Source: Nisaea sp.
GTDB lineage: Bacteria > Pseudomonadota > Alphaproteobacteria > Thalassobaculales > Thalassobaculaceae
Direction: 5' to 3'
Assembly: GCF_034670185.1 (NCBI RefSeq)
Contig: NZ_JAXMNY010000002.1
Location: forward strand, 558,001-622,000
DNA length: 64,000 nt
This document shows positions 20,388-29,630 of the stretch, in pieces (the first letter of the stretch is position 1; each line of letters starts with the position of its first letter). A program made the translations under genes and the position numbers. Below the pieces are notes generated by a model. The model was given only the letters and a program-made list of their open reading frames with translations. It had not been told where the DNA came from and did not search any database.

Positions 20388-21971
20388 TCAAATTCGCATC
20401 GATTTTTCGCGCCTCCTCTGAACCGACGAGGGAATTTTCATCGCTTCACGATACTTTGCGATTGTTCGACGTGCGATATCGACGCCTTGCCCCTTCAGTA
20501 TTTCCACGATGCGATCATCCGATAGCACTTTGGTTGGTGGTTCCTCGTCGATCAATTTTTTGATTTTGAACCGAACCGCCTCCGCGGAAAGGGCATCTCC
20601 ACCCGCCGATGATGCGATGGCACTGGTGAAGAAGTACTTAAGCTCATAAATACCGCGCGGTGTCGCCATGAACTTGTTCGATGTGACGCGGCTGACGGTG
20701 CTTTCATGCATCTCGATCACCGTCGCGATGTCCCGCAACACAAGCGGCCGGAGATACTGAATACCATGCTGGAAGAAGCCATCCTGCTGACGGACGATCT
20801 CGCCTGCCACTTTCAGGATCGTCGTCGCCCGCTGATGCAGCGAGCGCACAAGCCAGTTTGCCGACTGATGACACTCGCTTAGATATTCGCGGTCGGACTT
20901 CTGTTTCGGCGCCCGGCTGACCTGCGACAGATACGCGTTGTTCACCAGCACGCGCGGCAAGGTGTCCGGGTTAAGCTCCACAATCCAGGTTCCGTCCGGT
21001 GCCGGGCGTACCAGCACATCCGGGATGACCGCCTCGCTGGTATCCCGCTCGAAGGCGAGACCCGGCTTCGGGTTGAGGGAACGGATCTCCTCGACCATCT
21101 CGGTCATGTCCTCGACATCGACACCGCAGATCTTTAGCAGCCCCTGCATGTCGCGCTTGGCCAGCAGAGGCAGGTTATCGAGCAGTGCCTGGATCGCCGG
21201 ATCGAGCCGGTTCCGGTCCTTCAGCTGCAAGGCGAGGCATTCCGAAAGGTTTCGGGCAAAGATACCGGGCGGGTCCAGGCTCTGCATTTTTCCGAGTACG
21301 GCCTCGACTGTTTCGAGGGGACAGGCAAGCTGCTCCGCCACGTCCTCGAGGTCGCCGGTGTAGTAGCCGGCATCGTCCAGAGAATCGAGCAGATCGGCGG
21401 CGATGATTCGCTCGTCCGGCTGCACGATATCGAGTGTTATCTGTTCAAGAAGATGCTCGCGCAGGGTCTTGTCCTGGCCGACGGACTCTTCCAGGCCCGG
21501 CAGATCCTCTCCGCCACGCCCGCCGCCGCTGCCCGCGTTCTCCCAACTACCGAGGGTCGGCGACAGGGACGGGTCCGCCTCCTCGACACTGGCACTGCTC
21601 CAGTTGTTGTCGTAATCCGCATCACCGGGATCATCGTTGCCCGCAGGCAAGGATTCCGCACTTGTCCGGTCCATCGTATCGGGGCCGTCGGGCGCCTCTT
21701 CCCAGCCGCTGTCGGCGGCTGCATCGCTCGGAGCACCCTCCCCCTCGACCGCCTTGTCATAGGCCGCAATATTATCCGCCTCGAGCGCTTCAAGCGTCGC
21801 CGGCCCGTCGCCGTCATCCCGCTCAAGCAGCGGGTTCTGTTCGATTTCCGCTTCGACGAATTCGTTCAGCTCAAGGTTGTTGAACTGCAGCAGCTTGATC
21901 GCCTGCTGCAGCTGCGGCGTCATGACCAGGTTCTGGGACTGCCTGAGGTCCAGTCTGGCAGAGAGCGCCAA
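20388..21971 (-). CDS. rpoN: RNA polymerase sigma-54 factor
   Basis: This is the 527-residue alternative sigma factor for nitrogen, flagellar and other enhancer-dependent promoters. The N-terminal activator-responsive region is Gln/Leu-rich (QNLVMTPQLQQAIKLLQ). An acidic linker spans about residues 50-150. The core-binding region follows, then the helix-turn-helix. The C-terminal RpoN box reads ARRTIAKYREAM, close to the standard ARRTVAKYRE. It starts 11 bases after lptB and is probably co-transcribed with the lpt genes. Confidence 0.97.
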   Translation of the reverse strand: MALSARLDLRQSQNLVMTPQLQQAIKLLQFNNLELNEFVEAEIEQNPLLERDDGDGPATLEALEADNIAAYDKAVEGEGAPSDAAADSGWEEAPDGPDTMDRTSAESLPAGNDDPGDADYDNNWSSASVEEADPSLSPTLGSWENAGSGGGRGGEDLPGLEESVGQDKTLREHLLEQITLDIVQPDERIIAADLLDSLDDAGYYTGDLEDVAEQLACPLETVEAVLGKMQSLDPPGIFARNLSECLALQLKDRNRLDPAIQALLDNLPLLAKRDMQGLLKICGVDVEDMTEMVEEIRSLNPKPGLAFERDTSEAVIPDVLVRPAPDGTWIVELNPDTLPRVLVNNAYLSQVSRAPKQKSDREYLSECHQSANWLVRSLHQRATTILKVAGEIVRQQDGFFQHGIQYLRPLVLRDIATVIEMHESTVSRVTSNKFMATPRGIYELKYFFTSAIASSAGGDALSAEAVRFKIKKLIDEEPPTKVLSDDRIVEILKGQGVDIARRTIAKYREAMKIPSSVQRRREKSMRI

Positions 21972-21982
21972 ATCCGGTCTCC

Positions 21983-22777
21983 CTAGAGCCTGAAGCGCTC
22001 GCCGAGATAAACCCGGCGGACGTCATGATTGGACACGATCTCATCCGGCGCGCCGTCCATAAGGACCTTTCCATCGTGCAGGATGAAAGCTCGGTCGACA
22101 ATATCCAGGGTCTCGCGCACGTTGTGATCGGTGATCAGGACGCCGATGCCGCGATCCTTGAGATGGGAGATCAGATCGCGAATTTCCCCGACCGCGATCG
22201 GGTCGATACCCGCCAGCGGCTCGTCGAGCAGGATGAAGTTCGGATGCGATGCCAGGGCGCGGGCAATCTCCACCCGGCGCCGCTCGCCGCCCGACAGCGC
22301 GATGGATGGGGTCCGGCGCAAATGGCTGATCGAGAATTCGGCAAGCAGGTCTTCCAGCAACGCATCACGTTGGCTGGGATTGTCCTCGACGATCTCAAGG
22401 ACCGCGCGGATGTTCTGCTCGACCGTCAGTCCCCGGAAGATCGAGGCCTCCTGGGGCAGGTAGCCGATACCGAGACGGGAGCGCCGGTACATCGGCAGAT
22501 CCGAGATATCGGCGCCATCGAGATGGATGGAGCCGTAATCCGCTGAGATCAGCCCGGTAATGACATAGAAACAGGTGGTCTTGCCGGCGCCGTTCGGGCC
22601 GAGCAAACCGACCGCCTCGCCACGCTGCACGGAAAGGCTGACATCGCGCAGCACCGGCCGCGATTTATACCGCTTGCCGAGATTCCGCACGACAAGCCCG
22701 CGATTGCTGCTGACAAGGCGCGGGCCATCGCCAGTTCCCGAGGAGCTGTCCGTCTCGCCGATATTACTATCGTTCAT
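21983..22777 (-). CDS. lptB: LPS export ABC transporter ATPase LptB
   Basis: The 264-residue ATPase powers LPS extraction from the inner membrane together with LptF and LptG, which are not in this window. It has Walker A GPNGAGKTT, signature LSGGERRRVEIARAL, Walker B FILLDEPLAGIDP and the switch histidine in LITDHNVRETL. It carries an N-terminal extension of about 25 residues. The start is 46 bases after lptA and the next gene is rpoN. Confidence 0.96.
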   Translation of the reverse strand: MNDSNIGETDSSSGTGDGPRLVSSNRGLVVRNLGKRYKSRPVLRDVSLSVQRGEAVGLLGPNGAGKTTCFYVITGLISADYGSIHLDGADISDLPMYRRSRLGIGYLPQEASIFRGLTVEQNIRAVLEIVEDNPSQRDALLEDLLAEFSISHLRRTPSIALSGGERRRVEIARALASHPNFILLDEPLAGIDPIAVGEIRDLISHLKDRGIGVLITDHNVRETLDIVDRAFILHDGKVLMDGAPDEIVSNHDVRRVYLGERFRL

Positions 22778-22823
22778 CCCTAGCCTATGCCCCGCTTTCC
22801 GGTGTGCCGTTTGCCGTGCCGGG

Positions 22824-23663
22824 TCATTTCTTGCCCGACTTCGGATTGAACAATCCCCTGACCCGCTGCCGTGTGCCGTCCGGACCGGCCAGCAATTTGC
22901 TGATACCAGTCTTGAGATTCACTTCGGCCCGTTCGCCGTTCAGCTGGTTCTCTCCCCGGGTAATCCGCACATTTCCCTGAAGGATGGCGGTCTCCGAATC
23001 AACATTGTAGATGCCTTCGTCCCCGCGCGCGACCTCCTCGGCCGTGGTGATCACAACATTGCCGACCGCATCCATGCGTTTCGCGACCAGAGTACCCGCG
23101 GCATCTTCCTCGAAACGGGCAATCAGTGTATCGGCCCGGATCGTCCGGTCATCCTTCTTCGCCTCCGCATTTCCGCGAGCAACGGCGATCTGACGCTTGT
23201 CCCAATATTCCAGACTGTCGCGTGCCGTGATGGTCTCGGTTCCGGTTTCCAGCCGGGGCGGCTGCTTGGTGCCGAGCAGGACGGCAACCGCCTCGTCCAG
23301 ATCATAAACCGCCCGCTCGCCATATCCGGTCTGCTTTTCGGAGGTAATCACCACATTGCCGATCGCCTCAATCCGATAGATGTCCGTGGCACCGCTCTGG
23401 TCACGATAAAGCGCGGTCAACGTATCGGCGGCGACAACCACCCCGCCCCGCTCGGCCCTGGCATTGCCGCGCGCCACATACATCTGGTCTTCGCGGATCC
23501 ATTCAATACCGTCATCCGCCTCGACAGTGACAGGCGCGTCGTCGCCGTTGGCAGATTGAAGGGATTGGCCATAAGCGCCGGCAGAGCCATAGAGGATTAC
23601 GGCGAGAAGGGACACGGCACCAAAAACAACGCTGAAATACCGATGAAAAGACTGATTGTGCAT
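22824..23663 (-). CDS. lptA: LPS periplasmic bridge protein LptA
   Basis: The 279-residue protein has a cleavable signal (SVVFGAVSLLAVILYGSAGAYGQS) and OstA-like beta-jellyroll repeats such as YVARGNARAERGGVVVAADTL and VVITSEKQTGYGERAVYDL. It polymerises between LptC and LptD to move LPS across the periplasm. The length is longer than E. coli LptA (185 residues), as is usual for alphaproteobacteria with an extra repeat set. Its ATG overlaps the lptC stop by one base (TAATG). Confidence 0.92.
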   Translation of the reverse strand: MHNQSFHRYFSVVFGAVSLLAVILYGSAGAYGQSLQSANGDDAPVTVEADDGIEWIREDQMYVARGNARAERGGVVVAADTLTALYRDQSGATDIYRIEAIGNVVITSEKQTGYGERAVYDLDEAVAVLLGTKQPPRLETGTETITARDSLEYWDKRQIAVARGNAEAKKDDRTIRADTLIARFEEDAAGTLVAKRMDAVGNVVITTAEEVARGDEGIYNVDSETAILQGNVRITRGENQLNGERAEVNLKTGISKLLAGPDGTRQRVRGLFNPKSGKK

Positions 23664-24370
23664 TAATTCACGCCCTGGGGCTTGCCGCCCTGGAGTTGAG
23701 CCGGGAAGAAGATGATCTTGCTTTTGCCGGTGAACACAACGCGTGCGCCCCGATCATAGATCCGGAAGCCCTCTCCGGTCGCGATGCCGCTCTGGCCATG
23801 GGCGCTTACCGGATCGTCGCTCCTCGCCATGCCCTTATCCAGCAACACCTGCGCGGTATCGGACGTCACCGTGTAGCCCTGATCGTGGAATACCGTCACA
23901 CCGCCCGCCAGATCGATCGTCTTCTGCTTTTTATCATAGACCCCGGTGGCGGCGGAAAGTGCCATCCATTCATCGTCGCTGACCTCAAGGTCAGCCTGCG
24001 GATTGACCAGATCGAGCCGATCGTCGCCATGGGACTGCTGGCTCGCGCGGGAGGCCGTTACTTCGTAGGGCCGGTGCTCCTCATCGACGCCGACATAGCG
24101 CGGCTGATCCATGCTGAGACCGTCCGTCGCCGCGACAAAGACATTCTTTACCTTGTCGCCGAGCCGGAATTTCGTGTGATCAGGGATCAATTGAGGCCAA
24201 CTGACAATGAGCGCGATGATGGCCAGCGCCAATGCCGGCAGGATCAGCTTCATGAAGACCACAAGGCGACTGGCGCGAAACTGGGCTGCTCTCAGCGTGC
24301 GCGGGCCGTCCGGAATGAAACGCCGACCGTCGGGGTTTCCACCCACATTTTCCGCGATATGGTCGGCCAT
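23663..24370 (-). CDS. lptC: LPS export protein LptC
   Basis: This 235-residue bitopic protein takes LPS from LptBFG and passes it to LptA. A single membrane helix (VVFMKLILPALALAIIALIVS) lies near residue 50, with the periplasmic jellyroll behind it (VTVFHDQGYTVTSDTAQVL, GIATGEGFRIYDRGARVVF). The ATG at 24370 follows AAAGAGG with a 5-base gap, which favours it over in-frame ATGs at 24394 and 24472. Coupled to lptA by a one-base overlap. Confidence 0.88.
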   Translation of the reverse strand: MADHIAENVGGNPDGRRFIPDGPRTLRAAQFRASRLVVFMKLILPALALAIIALIVSWPQLIPDHTKFRLGDKVKNVFVAATDGLSMDQPRYVGVDEEHRPYEVTASRASQQSHGDDRLDLVNPQADLEVSDDEWMALSAATGVYDKKQKTIDLAGGVTVFHDQGYTVTSDTAQVLLDKGMARSDDPVSAHGQSGIATGEGFRIYDRGARVVFTGKSKIIFFPAQLQGGKPQGVN

Positions 24371-24542
24371 CCAATCCTCTTTCGTGAATCCCATGGAATC
24401 ACTTCGGATTCCCGCACGCGGCACCAGTCCGTTCAGGTCGGCACCACCATGCGCGACATTTTGGCCCGACAATTGCTTGTCTATACGGCGGAAGTATGGC
24501 GAATGAGCGCCAAAGGGTCAACGAATCCCGATGGTTCCGCCA

Positions 24543-25154
24543 TCAATGAGAGAAAATATCCTCGCCGCCATAGCCGATCAGATCAAGCGCAGCGCGGGTC
24601 GGCAGGTAGGCAAAGCTCGCAGCGGCGATCGCATCACGACCCTCACGCACGAGCCGACGATCCAGCTCTTCGCGCAACTTGTGCAGATAGAGCACGTCCG
24701 ATGCCGCATAGGTCATCTGCTCCTCGGTCAGCTCGTCCGCGCCCCAATCCGAGGATTGCTGCTGCTTTGACATGTCGACGCCGAGCAACTCCCGGCAAAG
24801 ATCCTTGAGACCGTGGCGGTCCGTGTAGGTGCGTACCAGCTTGGACGCGATCTTCGTGCAATAGACCGGAGCCGTCACCACGCCGAGATAGGCCTGCATG
24901 ACAGCCACGTCGAAGCGGGCGAAGTGGAACAGCTTCAGGACATTCGGGTCCGTCAGCAGCCGGACCAGGTTCGGGGCGTCATGAGCGCCCTTGGCGAACT
25001 GAACAAGATGCGCATTGCCGTCGCCTGAGGAAAGCTGGACCACGCAGAGCCGGTCGCGCTCCGGGCGCAACCCCATGGTCTCGCTGTCGATCGCCACCAC
25101 CGGCCCGAGATCGAGGCCATCCGGCAGATCGCCCTTGTGCAACGTAATCGTCAT
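24543..25154 (-). CDS. Ribonuclease D-like 3'-5' exonuclease (DEDDy)
   Basis: The 203-residue protein is the catalytic domain only, without the HRDC domains of full-length RNase D. The DEDDy motifs are AIDSETMGL (Asp, Glu), LFHFARFDVAV (Asp) and YAASDVLYLHKL (Tyr and Asp). It trims RNA 3' ends, probably tRNA or small RNAs. The ATG at 25154 has AGGAGAG just before it; the longer frame from 25181 is weaker. The gene is first of the lptC-rpoN cluster and starts 174 bases from the tRNA-Leu gene. Confidence 0.88.
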   Translation of the reverse strand: MTITLHKGDLPDGLDLGPVVAIDSETMGLRPERDRLCVVQLSSGDGNAHLVQFAKGAHDAPNLVRLLTDPNVLKLFHFARFDVAVMQAYLGVVTAPVYCTKIASKLVRTYTDRHGLKDLCRELLGVDMSKQQQSSDWGADELTEEQMTYAASDVLYLHKLREELDRRLVREGRDAIAAASFAYLPTRAALDLIGYGGEDIFSH

Positions 25155-25254
25155 GGGGCTCTCCTGCTCCATCTGGTCCAAGGCCTCTGAACGGCCACAC
25201 GCAAATCAGGTCCTACGACAGAATATCGGGACCCGCCAACGGTTTTGCTATTTC

Positions 25255-25328
25255 TTTTAGGAGAGTCGGTGCCCAAGTCGAAGCCGGATCGGATAAGCAT
25301 CCGGGTATCAGATCGACTTTAGGAGAGA

Positions 25329-25337
<9 letters not shown>
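25255..25337. repeat. Duplicated tRNA-Leu 3' end and trailer
   Basis: Two near-identical 20-base stretches reading TTTAGGAGAG-NN-GGTGCCCA occur on the plus strand at 25256-25275 and 25318-25337. The second overlaps the 3' end of tRNA-Leu and the first lies 62 bases further on. They differ at two positions. An imperfect palindrome fills the gap (AGTCGA/TCGACT outer arms). This may be a remnant of a lost tandem tRNA or of an integration event. Confidence 0.5.
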
Positions 25338-25415
<78 letters not shown>

Positions 25416-25643
25416 ACAACCAGCGGGTAGGTGTCCGCCGGTGAGGCCGGGTAAATGCCAGCACGCGACGCGTCTGTCAAAGGCTTTTTACGGCGATATG
25501 ACAATCCGCCTGCCCATCATGTCGTTGGTCGGGATTTTTGATCGCCCGGGCCGCTCTGCTATATTATAAGCGGCGGTAAGATTATGGAATGCGCCTCCGG
25601 TTTTGCTGGGACCGAAATGGCGCGCTTGAAAAGGACACCAACC

Positions 25644-26597
25644 ATGTTCCGAGGCAAGAAGGTCACCGTTTTTGGCGGCTCCGGTTTTATCGGCCGTAAC
25701 ATCGTGCGCGAACTCGCACAGCAAGGCGCCCGGGTGACCGTTGGCTGCCGCGATGTCGAGGGGGCCAAGCATCTCAAGGTTCAGGGTGTCGTCGGACAGG
25801 TGACCCCGGTGCATATCGACGTGACCAAGGGCGACGGCATTGCCGCGGCCCTGGAGGGCGCGGACATGGCCATCAATCTCTGCGGCATCCTGTTCGAGAG
25901 CGGGCGCAACCGGTTCGACGCCGTGCAGAGCACCGCCGCGGGCCTGATTGCTACAGAAGCAGCGAAAGCAGGCGTCACCAAGTTCGTCCATGTCTCCGCC
26001 ATCGGCGCGGATGCCAATTCGGCATCCCGTTACGCCCGCAGCAAGGCCGCTGGCGAAGCCGCCGTGAAGAGCGCCTTCCCGACAGCGACCATCCTGCGGC
26101 CGAGCATCGTATTCGGTCCCGACGATGATTTCTTCAACCGCTTCGGCACGATGGCGGAAGCATTTTCCTTCCTGCCGCTTATCGGTGGCGGTCAGACGAA
26201 GTTTCAGCCGGTCTATGTCGATGATGTCGCCCGTGCCGCGCTTGCGGTGCTGACGTCCGACGCGGCGGAAGGCCAAACTTACGAGCTCGGTGGCCCGACG
26301 ATCTACAGCTTCAGGGATCTGATGGAACTGGTGGTGGCGCAGACCGGTCGCAAATGCCGACTGGTCCAGATCCCGTTCTGGCTTGCCTCCCTTGAGGCAA
26401 CCTTCCTCGAACTGTTGCCGACACCGCCGCTGACCCGCGATCAGGTGGTTTTGCTGAAATCGGACAATGTGGTTTCGGAAGGGGCGGCAACTCTGGCAGA
26501 CTTGGGTATTAAGCCGACAGCCTGCGAGGCGATCCTGCCGACCTATCTCGACCGGTTCCGTTCCGGCGGCCGCTACAACCGCTTTCGCGCCGCCTAG
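25644..26597 (+). CDS. NDUFA9-like complex I assembly/accessory NAD(P)-binding protein
   Basis: The 317-residue atypical short-chain dehydrogenase has the nucleotide motif VFGGSGFIGRNIVREL and lacks the usual active-site Tyr-Lys in its normal place. It has the family's VSAIGADANSASRYARSKAAGE, TILRPSIVFGPDDDFFNRF and QPVYVDDVARA. Homologues in alphaproteobacteria are close to the mitochondrial NDUFA9 subunit of complex I. The nuo genes are not in this window. The ATG at 25644 has AAAGGA; longer in-frame ATGs at 25584 and 25617 lack one. Confidence 0.87.
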   Translation: MFRGKKVTVFGGSGFIGRNIVRELAQQGARVTVGCRDVEGAKHLKVQGVVGQVTPVHIDVTKGDGIAAALEGADMAINLCGILFESGRNRFDAVQSTAAGLIATEAAKAGVTKFVHVSAIGADANSASRYARSKAAGEAAVKSAFPTATILRPSIVFGPDDDFFNRFGTMAEAFSFLPLIGGGQTKFQPVYVDDVARAALAVLTSDAAEGQTYELGGPTIYSFRDLMELVVAQTGRKCRLVQIPFWLASLEATFLELLPTPPLTRDQVVLLKSDNVVSEGAATLADLGIKPTACEAILPTYLDRFRSGGRYNRFRAA

Positions 26598-27157
26598 AAC
26601 CGTCAGCTATCGGTAGCCGGACCTGGAGGCCGGTGCGGGGCAACCCGCATCGGGGTTTCCGCGTCCAACGATGACTCTACGTTCCCCATGAAGATATGAT
26701 TGGGCTGCACCGGGTCGCCACGACTCCGGCAACAGAGCCCCAGAGTTGCAGCATCCCGTCATGATGGGCCGGGCGATATCGGCCCATTCCGCGCAGATCA
26801 TCTCTCATGAACGCTTTGCCGCTCGTCGCCCCCGCAAAAATTTGAAAAAAAATCACGCATACATCAAACAAAAAACCGCCCTCGACGACAAAGTTATTAA
26901 ATAGTTATTTTATAATATTCAGCATTTTCCTGTAATTTTATTTCTCGTCGTGCCTATATGTATAAAGTCAACTTCTGTAATTATTTTGCTTGTACGAAGC
27001 GAAGCACCAGAATTAACGCTGCAGTGCGCTTCGATATTTTCAAATTATTGCATATTGGGAAAGACGGCGCTCACTGAGTGCGCCTTATTCTGCCTGAAGA
27101 AACGCGACACCCGGATATGAACCTGCGGCCATGGCGCCGCCAGATGGAGTATACACT
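26598..27157. other. Non-coding stretch with AT-rich core
   Basis: No gene is supported in these 560 bases. From about 26835 to 27060 the base composition turns strongly AT-rich, unlike the flanks (runs such as TTATTAAATAGTTATTTTAT). Before it are two GC-rich inverted patches (about 26625-26660 and 26775-26800). The end supplies the GGAG ribosome-binding site and probably the promoter for the next gene. Confidence 0.5.
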
Positions 27158-27508
27158 TTGACATTACCTGAATGGGTTAAGCCGAGCATTCTTGGCTGCG
27201 GATTTGGTGCTATCGCCATCACAATAGTCGGCTTTACCTGGGGCGGCTGGATTACCAGCAGCAAGGCGGACAAAATTGCTTCCGACAGGGCGCAAACAGA
27301 AGTCGTTAAAGCCTTTGTCCCAGTCTGCGTCGCCCGATCCAAGACAGACCCTAATGCGGCCAAAATACTGGCCGACCTGGAAAAAGCGCAATCCTACCAG
27401 CGTGACGATGTAATGATGGATTCCGGCTGGGCCACACTGCCTGGCGCAGGTAGCCCGTCACGCCCGCTGGCGCTGGCCTGCATCGAAATAGTCATGGCAA
27501 AAGCCTGA
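27158..27508 (+). CDS. Uncharacterised membrane-anchored protein
   Basis: This 116-residue protein has one N-terminal membrane helix (SILGCGFGAIAITIVGFTWG) preceded by LPEWVKP, then a soluble tail with the repeated pattern SDRAQTEVVKAFVPVCVARS. The TTG at 27158 follows GGAG with a 9-base gap. An in-frame ATG at 27131 adds nine residues but has no ribosome-binding site. I do not know its function. Two cysteines in the tail could form a disulfide in the periplasm. Confidence 0.6.
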   Translation: MTLPEWVKPSILGCGFGAIAITIVGFTWGGWITSSKADKIASDRAQTEVVKAFVPVCVARSKTDPNAAKILADLEKAQSYQRDDVMMDSGWATLPGAGSPSRPLALACIEIVMAKA

Positions 27509-27787
27509 CGAACACTGAGCCGCTTCGGCGGCGCAGTGTCCAGCATGCCCCCATAACCGGGCAAGCGGGATCCCATTGGGATGCTTGCTTGCTCGGCACC
27601 AATTTGATCAGGTCCCAAGCTGTGATGACCGACATTTCCCGACACCTTCGCGCAGAAATTATGTCGCTGCTTCCACCGCGGCAAAAAAGGAAGCCGTGTC
27701 TCCGCTGGCTCCATAGCCCTGGGATGACCGGGATCAGAGCGGACTCGAGCCCGAACTATTTCCGGGCGCCGTGATGCAAGCCGACAC

Positions 27788-28597
27788 CTATCTCCGATAA
27801 TGCGCTACATAGTCACGGTTCGCGTAGGGCCCCTGTGCTGAAGTCAGGACGGCGTAGATATATGCCGGAGCGAGAGCCGAAATACAGGCAAACGGAACAG
27901 TAAGTATATCCGAGATCAGTGCGACGCCCGGCTGATGGCCAAGAAACAGGTATGCTTCCCAGAGAGTGAACGGGAAGCGCGCGTCAAACCGACCATCGTA
28001 CCATGAGGTTACCAGCCAATACCCATACTGGACCATTGTCTCTGACAGCACGGTCGCCAGGAAGAGAAGCGTGATAACTCCCAAAATCTGGAGCTGGTAC
28101 CCGCGCACCATCGCTGCGCTGCTTTCAGTTGCCTCGAGTGGACCGACGCGCTCCATCGCGGCAATCGGCGCTGCGAGGAACCAGGAACAAAGCGCCATCA
28201 CACCTGGCACGACAAGTAGCAGGAATCCTATCGTGATTCCGAGCTGAGCCAATGCCGTCGCCATGAAGACCCAAGGGGCGCACGATGATCCGGCCCTTAC
28301 AGCCGCTGATGACGAAATGCGTGCTGAGCGAAGCTGCTTGATAGAGGCAACGGAAACGATCGCGATGCTAAGACTCCAGACGAAGTGTTTGAGTCCCACG
28401 ATCCACAAAACTTCCCAACCACGCGGCCACCATCCACCGAACTCGCGTACGATGAGAAGCGCTGCGTTCAGAGCTATCCCCGGCAAAACCAGCACGAGCG
28501 TGTAGAACAAGAACCGATCGCTGTACAAACCGAATGTGTTCGTCAGAATTTCCCTGAGCGTCAAGCCAAAGGCCTTCACGTGGTAATAGGAATCCAT
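27788..28597 (-). CDS. Uncharacterised multi-pass membrane protein
   Basis: The 269-residue protein has about six membrane helices (for example FLFYTLVLVLPGIALNAALLIV, LAQLGITIGFLLLVVPGVMAL, GVITLLFLATVLSETMVQYGY). The arrangement of a first helix after a cytoplasmic tail resembles the membrane domain joined to some glycerophosphodiester phosphodiesterases, but no such domain is present here. No clear ribosome-binding site precedes the ATG. Function unknown. Confidence 0.7.
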   Translation of the reverse strand: MDSYYHVKAFGLTLREILTNTFGLYSDRFLFYTLVLVLPGIALNAALLIVREFGGWWPRGWEVLWIVGLKHFVWSLSIAIVSVASIKQLRSARISSSAAVRAGSSCAPWVFMATALAQLGITIGFLLLVVPGVMALCSWFLAAPIAAMERVGPLEATESSAAMVRGYQLQILGVITLLFLATVLSETMVQYGYWLVTSWYDGRFDARFPFTLWEAYLFLGHQPGVALISDILTVPFACISALAPAYIYAVLTSAQGPYANRDYVAHYRR

Positions 28598-28756
28598 TGG
28601 CTAGAACCATAATTCTGTGAGATTCGACGCTAATAATCAGCCGCATCGATCCCTGCTTGGCAATACCGGAATTCTCCGGCCGCTCGGTCGCGTCGGAATG
28701 TGCGACCTGCCCCAGAAGCACCAGTCATCCTGTCGGAAACAAACCCAGTAACGGAC

Positions 28757-28784
28757 GAAGCCCGCAGGTTTCCCTGCGGGCTTC
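28757..28784 (-). terminator. Hairpin behind tRNA-Ala
   Basis: GAAGCCCGCAGG pairs perfectly with CCTGCGGGCTTC around a TTTC loop, a 12-pair stem 2 bases from the tRNA 3' end. The T-tract on the minus strand is weak, so it could be a processing or terminator hairpin. Confidence 0.5.
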
Positions 28785-28786
28785 GA

Positions 28787-28862
<76 letters not shown>

Positions 28863-28968
28863 GATAACCATGCGCCGGTTTGGGCCCCGGCGCGGGTGGG
28901 CTCGCTATGTAGCGAGCCCAGCCCAATGGATCAAGTGCTTTTTAACGATATCGTCAAAACACCCGTGA

Positions 28969-29409
28969 TCAGAGATCATCGTCATCTTTTTTGACGACAA
29001 CGACATCAGCGTCGTCATCGTCATCGTCATCGAGAAGAGAGTCGTCAACAACATCATCATCATCGTCGTCGAGATCGGCAATCAACGTGTCTTCACCGTC
29101 ATCGTCATCGTCATCGTCATCATCGCTGTCATCATCAGCGTCATCTGCGACGACGACCTTGTCCTCATCCGAGGCAAGCTCCTCGACACCATCGTCCTCT
29201 TCTTCGAGTTCGGCGTCCTCAGCCTCGGCTGGTTTCTTTTTCTTCACATCCGCCACCGGAACCGGACGCGCCCGACGGCTTTTCAGCACCGCCTCGGGAT
29301 CGTACTCGGTTTCGCATTTTGGGCAGACGATGGGAGATTTCATCAGGTCATAGAAGCGCGCGCCGCAGGATTGGCAGGTGCGCTTGATGCCCCATTCCGG
29401 TTTCGCCAC
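28969..29409 (-). CDS. FYDLN-acid family protein (TIGR02300)
   Basis: The 146-residue protein begins with a zinc ribbon, Cys12-x2-Cys15 and Cys29-x2-Cys32, around the name motif RFYDLMKSPIVCP. It ends in a very acidic tail, mostly runs of Asp. The family is nearly restricted to alphaproteobacteria and its role is unknown. Translation starts at a GTG with GGAGGAAC upstream. The Asp tracts are built from repeated GAC/GAT codons and look slippage-prone. It is divergent from aroA. Confidence 0.9.
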   Translation of the reverse strand: MAKPEWGIKRTCQSCGARFYDLMKSPIVCPKCETEYDPEAVLKSRRARPVPVADVKKKKPAEAEDAELEEEDDGVEELASDEDKVVVADDADDDSDDDDDDDDDGEDTLIADLDDDDDDVVDDSLLDDDDDDDADVVVVKKDDDDL

Positions 29410-29630
29410 GTCGTTCCTCCGACAGTCACTTGACTCTGGATCGCTATTGCAAGAGGCGCCGAATAACTGTGATGCGCCCATCTGTCAAAGTGAAAATGCG
29501 CAACGGAGCCCCCGGAATCCCGCCAATCGTGCCTATTTCCCCCAGACAGGCCGCCAGCCTCTGTGATAGAGAGCCTGCGGTCAACCCGAAGCCGACGCGA
29601 TTTTGTCCGCGAAAAGCCCGTGAGAATCCC

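Noticed and set aside
28980..29130. Short-period repeats resembling a CRISPR or satellite
   Set aside because: They are codon repeats encoding the Asp tail of the FYDLN protein and have no spacers.
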